Shown: positions 60,641-64,000 of the stretch, in pieces | Layout of the letters: each line of letters begins with the position of its first letter | Numbering within the stretch: position 1 is the first letter of the stretch | NCBI GenBank assembly: GCA_018389105.1 | Contig: JACATO010002190.1 | Span: 1 to 64,000 of the forward strand | Source of the DNA: Nautilus pompilius | Taxonomy: Eukaryota > Mollusca > Cephalopoda > Nautilida > Nautilidae | Direction of reading: 5' to 3' | DNA length: 64,000 nucleotides | The notes under the pieces: generated by a model | The model's database searches: none | Seen by the model: only the letters and a program-made list of their open reading frames with translations | What the model was told of the DNA's origin: nothing | Made by a program: the position numbers and the translations under genes

Positions 60641-61988
60641 CCTGGAAACGGAGGAGGAGGACCAAGGTTAATTGTCTGTTCGTTGTGTTTTAAATAGCTA
60701 CACAGGTAATAACCATCCTCTCTTGCGCTGTTGCACGTGGGATTAGTTAAAGGACCACTCTGTTTCCCATCCTTTCTTCATCACTTGGGTCCGTAACTGT
60801 CGCCCACCTCCTGGATCTTTTTCCTTCTGGCTCTCACCTTTCTTTTCTTTCTAATTAAAACAGTGCTTCGGTTATCATATATGTGTGTGTGTCCTGTGTG
60901 TGGGGGGTCGTTATTTCCTGGTAACCCCTACCTACTAAGGTCGTCGTTACTATGATGGTGGGAAAAGGTATTAAATTGTGTTACTATAGCATTGTGTACT
61001 GCTTCCTGAAAGGTAAGTAATTTAAATAAAGTCTACCTACCTTCTATATATATGAACTGCATTATACCGAAGAGTATATAAATATTCCCTCTGTTCTGTA
61101 TCTCTCATATACATGTTAACTACATGGTTTTTTTGTTTATTATTATATAACATCATATCACTGAACAACAGTAGATTGATGTGGTCAGTACTAAAGATGA
61201 TCTGCTAAGTATGTGTATTTTCAGTCTCAGTTGGTAGCACATGCGGATCAGCAACCAGAGATTCCTGGTTCAAACTCCAGTGCTAGCTGTCTACAATATC
61301 AAATCGGAGACACTTAAAACACACATGCATCTTTCACTCTTCTTGTGATAAAAAAATGGGGTACTCTCAGTTTTAAACATTACAGTGAGTTCTGTAGCAA
61401 AACATCAAGTAGAAATGCTGCTGTTTAGACCCCCGCTAGTGAGGCTGCCTTGCCGTAAGAAACGTTTCTACAATTGTTTCAGTCTGTAGGCCATTATTCA
61501 GTGCTCCTATTCCTTGTTGTTATACTTTAATAATGAGATCCACTCTTCCTTTTTTTTGTGAACAGCAGTGGTAATTTTTTGTCATGGTAACCTTTCCTCT
61601 CACAAGTAGATGGAAATCAAATTTTTTTTACACATAATCTTATTGATTCATCTGTTTTAATTTGTGACTGTGGCTACCATGCTATGCCAATTGCTAGGTA
61701 ACAGGTGCTGTAGCCACAAGCCAAGCTATAGATAACTTGTGTAATTATGGGATTCATTTATCTAAAAAGGTTTGTCATTTGACATTTTCCTAAATTCAAG
61801 CATCTCAGCAATTCATGGCTTGGATTTTTTAATTCATGTGACTTCTAAATTCCTCATTTCTATTAATGATTGATTAAGTCCAGTTCTGTGGACATCCGCT
61901 GGCAGTTTTGTTAACTAAGTTCTCTTTTAGGATCTTAAAATCAGTGATTGCACAGCAAGTTCATAACCATGGAATTGAGGTCTAAGCT
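60641..61988. other. Intergenic with one tRNA-like SINE
   Basis: Lies between ZRSR2 and the next minus-strand gene. It contains GT microsatellite scraps, a SINE-like segment at 61228-61310 and a minus-strand AATAAA near 61141-61136 that could serve the gene ending at 61989. Confidence 0.5.
61228..61310 (+). repeat. tRNA-derived SINE head
   Basis: TCTCAGTTGGTAGCAC looks like a tRNA A box and D arm. GGTTCAAACTCC about 30 nt downstream is a good B box inside a short T-arm hairpin. The non-tRNA tail is AT-rich. Confidence 0.5.
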
Positions 61989-62877
61989 TTAGCTGTTGTG
62001 TCCATAACAATTATCCCTTGTAGTGTTGTTGAAAAAAAAAAACCCAGAATTGTTAAAATATAAACATTTGTAGAATGCAATGATTTTAGATATCTCCCTG
62101 AAAACCTTTATTCCTTCTCCTTTCATTGGAAAAAGTTTTATCACATCCTTCGGATATCTGTATACAGGAGCAGAGATGCAGGGCTCGATGCTAGGGGATT
62201 GCAATGTTGCCGACACGAGAAAACCTGAAATAGATCAGTGACCCCACTCTGAGTCCTTAAAATTTTTAACATTTCAATTTTTGAAACATTCTAAGCAACT
62301 GCTTCAAATTAGAAAGACATTATATTCTCTGCTGTTCTACATGTGCAGTAACTGTGGAGGACAAGCCAAAGTTTAAAACTAAAACATTATAATACAGCTT
62401 AAACAGCTGTATTATTGGAAAGGGTACTTAAAAGCTTGCACCTGGAGTATCATCTTCCATACCTGTCATCAACTTTGTCAATGTATAGTTCAATATCCTC
62501 ATGTATAGATATATATCGGGATGAATGTGCTGAAGCAGTTTTCTCCCATACAGCTTCAGAATTAATTCTTGATTAGTCTCGGAGGTGGAGACTGAGGATT
62601 TTGGTTGTTTTGGTACTTCGATAGGTACACTCTTCTGTCTGCTAAAGTCATAGGAAGGGTATCAGGCTCATCATCCTGGCTTCTAGTCTAACTTCTTGCT
62701 GGAATGAATGTGAAGACAGCAAATTTTTGTTGTTCTACTTCAGGATAGCATCAGCAGTTGGTTGGTCACACAGTGTAATAGATGAGAGAATCAGGGTCAG
62801 GACCTGATTGGCTTGCAAGAGGTTGCCAAATTTCACAATGAACTGTCGGACAAGAGTGTCCAAAAACAGAATGAGGT
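61989..62877 (-). CDS. Unrecognised gene, three 3' exons
   Basis: Three minus-strand exons fit by phase: 62877-62739 (enters phase 1, ends phase 2), 62641-62463 (ends phase 1) and 62224-61989 (stop TAA). Together they give about 183 residues. The first exon encodes a leucine-rich helical stretch (LVRQFIVKFGNLLQANQVLT) and the second reads LYGRKLLQHIHPDIYLYMRI. The third has PSIEPCISAPVYRYPKDVIK and then a lower-complexity tail, so it may in fact splice earlier, for example after GEGIK. The pattern suggests a helical-repeat protein, but no family is recognised. A possible further upstream exon at about 63175-63050 would join in phase through a weak donor. Confidence 0.45.
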
Positions 62878-63095
62878 CTGGGGTATTCCTTCAGAGTCTG
62901 CCTGCCACATTGTCTCAGATCATGGGATGTAAGCCATATTACCTCTGTTTTTATAAAAATTTTTTTTTTTTAACACTGTCAAACTCACTCTCTCCATCCC
63001 TGACAACAGATAATAGAGACTTAATGTGGGTTACCATTTTAAAAACCTTTGGCAACATCCAGAGTGGATTCTTTCAATTCTTGCTTTGGCTCCAG

Positions 63096-63853
63096 GTGCA
63101 ACCAAAGCAGTGAAGAACTGTCTGGAAGAAGCAAGCTATGGTAGCTATACAGTTTATGAGTCCATGTGCCTCATAAGCTGTATATCTGTTCCAGCCAGAT
63201 TTCTGAGAGGTTGTGCAATCGAGGCAGTTTTGTAAAGGCTCATACATTCATCATGTTTTGTTCTCAGTCTTGTTTCATCTCACCAAATAATTTGAATTTT
63301 ATTCCTCTGTCTTGCTCTTACTTACATTTACCTCGAGTATGGTATTTTCTAATTGCCTGTTGGAAACTTCCACAAAGTACTAGGTTTAGGTCATTGGCGA
63401 TAAAACTGATTCGGGTGATTTCTCATTAAACAGCGCAGCACATCTTGACTGGTATTCTGTCATATTACCAGCTCTGTCCTTGATCTTTGATCAGCAGAGT
63501 TGTGTGTCCATGTCAGCTATAGTCAAGAATTCATTGATATCTTGGTGTGCTGCCTTGCTTACACACAGGATAAAATTCGAGCAGGTTTTTTTTTTTTTTT
63601 CATCTGTTAACGTATTAGCGTGACTAATTGTTTCCAGTTATTGCTGTCCTTTGCACTGAAGATCATGGCAAGACCCAGCAGTCTTGACCTTCTTTACTTC
63701 CTGTGCAATGGTGTTCTGGATAAACTACTTGATGCACAGACATTTACATTTGTTCAAGTGGCTTTCTGTCCTGTCACCGGCATTAGCCCCTCCAAATTGA
63801 GCAGCACCCTGAAGTTCTTTTTGCTGAAGCTGCAGTCAGATGCCAGTCCTTAG
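63096..63853 (+). CDS. Unrecognised + strand exons, competing with the minus-strand model
   Basis: Three segments are open and phase-compatible: 63096-63231 (acceptor after a good pyrimidine tract, ends phase 2), 63434-63584 (ends phase 0) and 63638-63853 (stop TAG). The joined product of about 167 residues is hydrophobic and helical, for example VYESMCLISCISVPARFL and SSLDLLYFLCNGVLDKLL. No 5' exon was firmly linked, one donor (GTTTTT) is poor, and the first exon overlaps a possible minus-strand exon. It could be the end of a real helical-repeat gene or a chance reading. Confidence 0.3.
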
Positions 63854-64000
63854 CCAGGTGCTTTTCTCACCTCCACTTTACAGAAAACTAAGAGAATGAA
63901 GTTAACTGACAAGTAGTGCAGCCTCGTCTATCAACTCCGTTGGTATTACTGGAATGCAAAACATGGGTTGAACAAACTTGCTCTGAGATTTGTTTTTTTT

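Noticed and set aside
62808-62930. Plus-strand open frames over the first minus-strand exon of the unrecognised gene
   Set aside because: The minus-strand reading has better leucine-rich helical character and joins two further exons in phase. The plus frames end without a phase-matched neighbour.

Overview
The window is animal nuclear DNA. It has split genes with GT-AG introns, AATAAA polyadenylation signals, a eukaryotic initiator tRNA, Tc1/mariner elements, satellites and CpG-rich promoter sequence. The gene content (a GT10 fucosyltransferase, a STEAP metalloreductase, the minor-spliceosome factor ZRSR2 and an unfamiliar cysteine-rich secreted-type protein) together with abundant Tc1-like elements suggests an aquatic invertebrate, most likely a mollusc. 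The phylum is inference.

Layout. 1-5515: tandem array of about 7.5 units of about 711 bp, each with an initiator tRNA-Met gene or pseudogene on the minus strand. 5516-6934: AT-rich, no gene seen. 7028-9603 (-): two-exon alpha-1,3-fucosyltransferase with a CT/CRE repeat in its intron. 12208-13596 (-): STEAP-type metalloreductase in one coding exon, with a Tc1 relic just upstream. 15749-23988: an 8.2 kb satellite of about 160 units of 51-52 bp. Its + strand is nearly stop-free in all three frames, which gives long open frames that are almost certainly not genes. 23990-29940: non-coding with simple repeats and transposon scraps. 29941-39513 (+): a cysteine-rich gene built from four copies of a three-exon cassette, all internal introns phase 1. 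41844-60215 (-): ZRSR2 in ten coding exons, with two 1543-bp Tc1 copies in inverted orientation, a decayed hAT-like transposase and another Tc1 relic in its introns. 59625-60006: five-copy minisatellite in ZRSR2 intron 1. 61989-62877 (-): three phase-compatible exons of an unrecognised gene. 63096-63853 (+): competing open exons on the other strand.

The genes form no obvious pathway. The fucosyltransferase (Golgi), STEAP (endosome or plasma membrane) and ZRSR2 (nucleus) are unrelated housekeeping functions, and the cysteine-rich gene converges on ZRSR2. The most unusual parts are the exon-cassette gene, the stop-free satellite with a duplicated 2 kb higher-order block, and the tRNA-iMet array in which only one of seven copies is fully canonical. 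Exon coordinates were inferred by eye from splice consensus, reading-frame phase and remembered family features. No alignment or database search was run.
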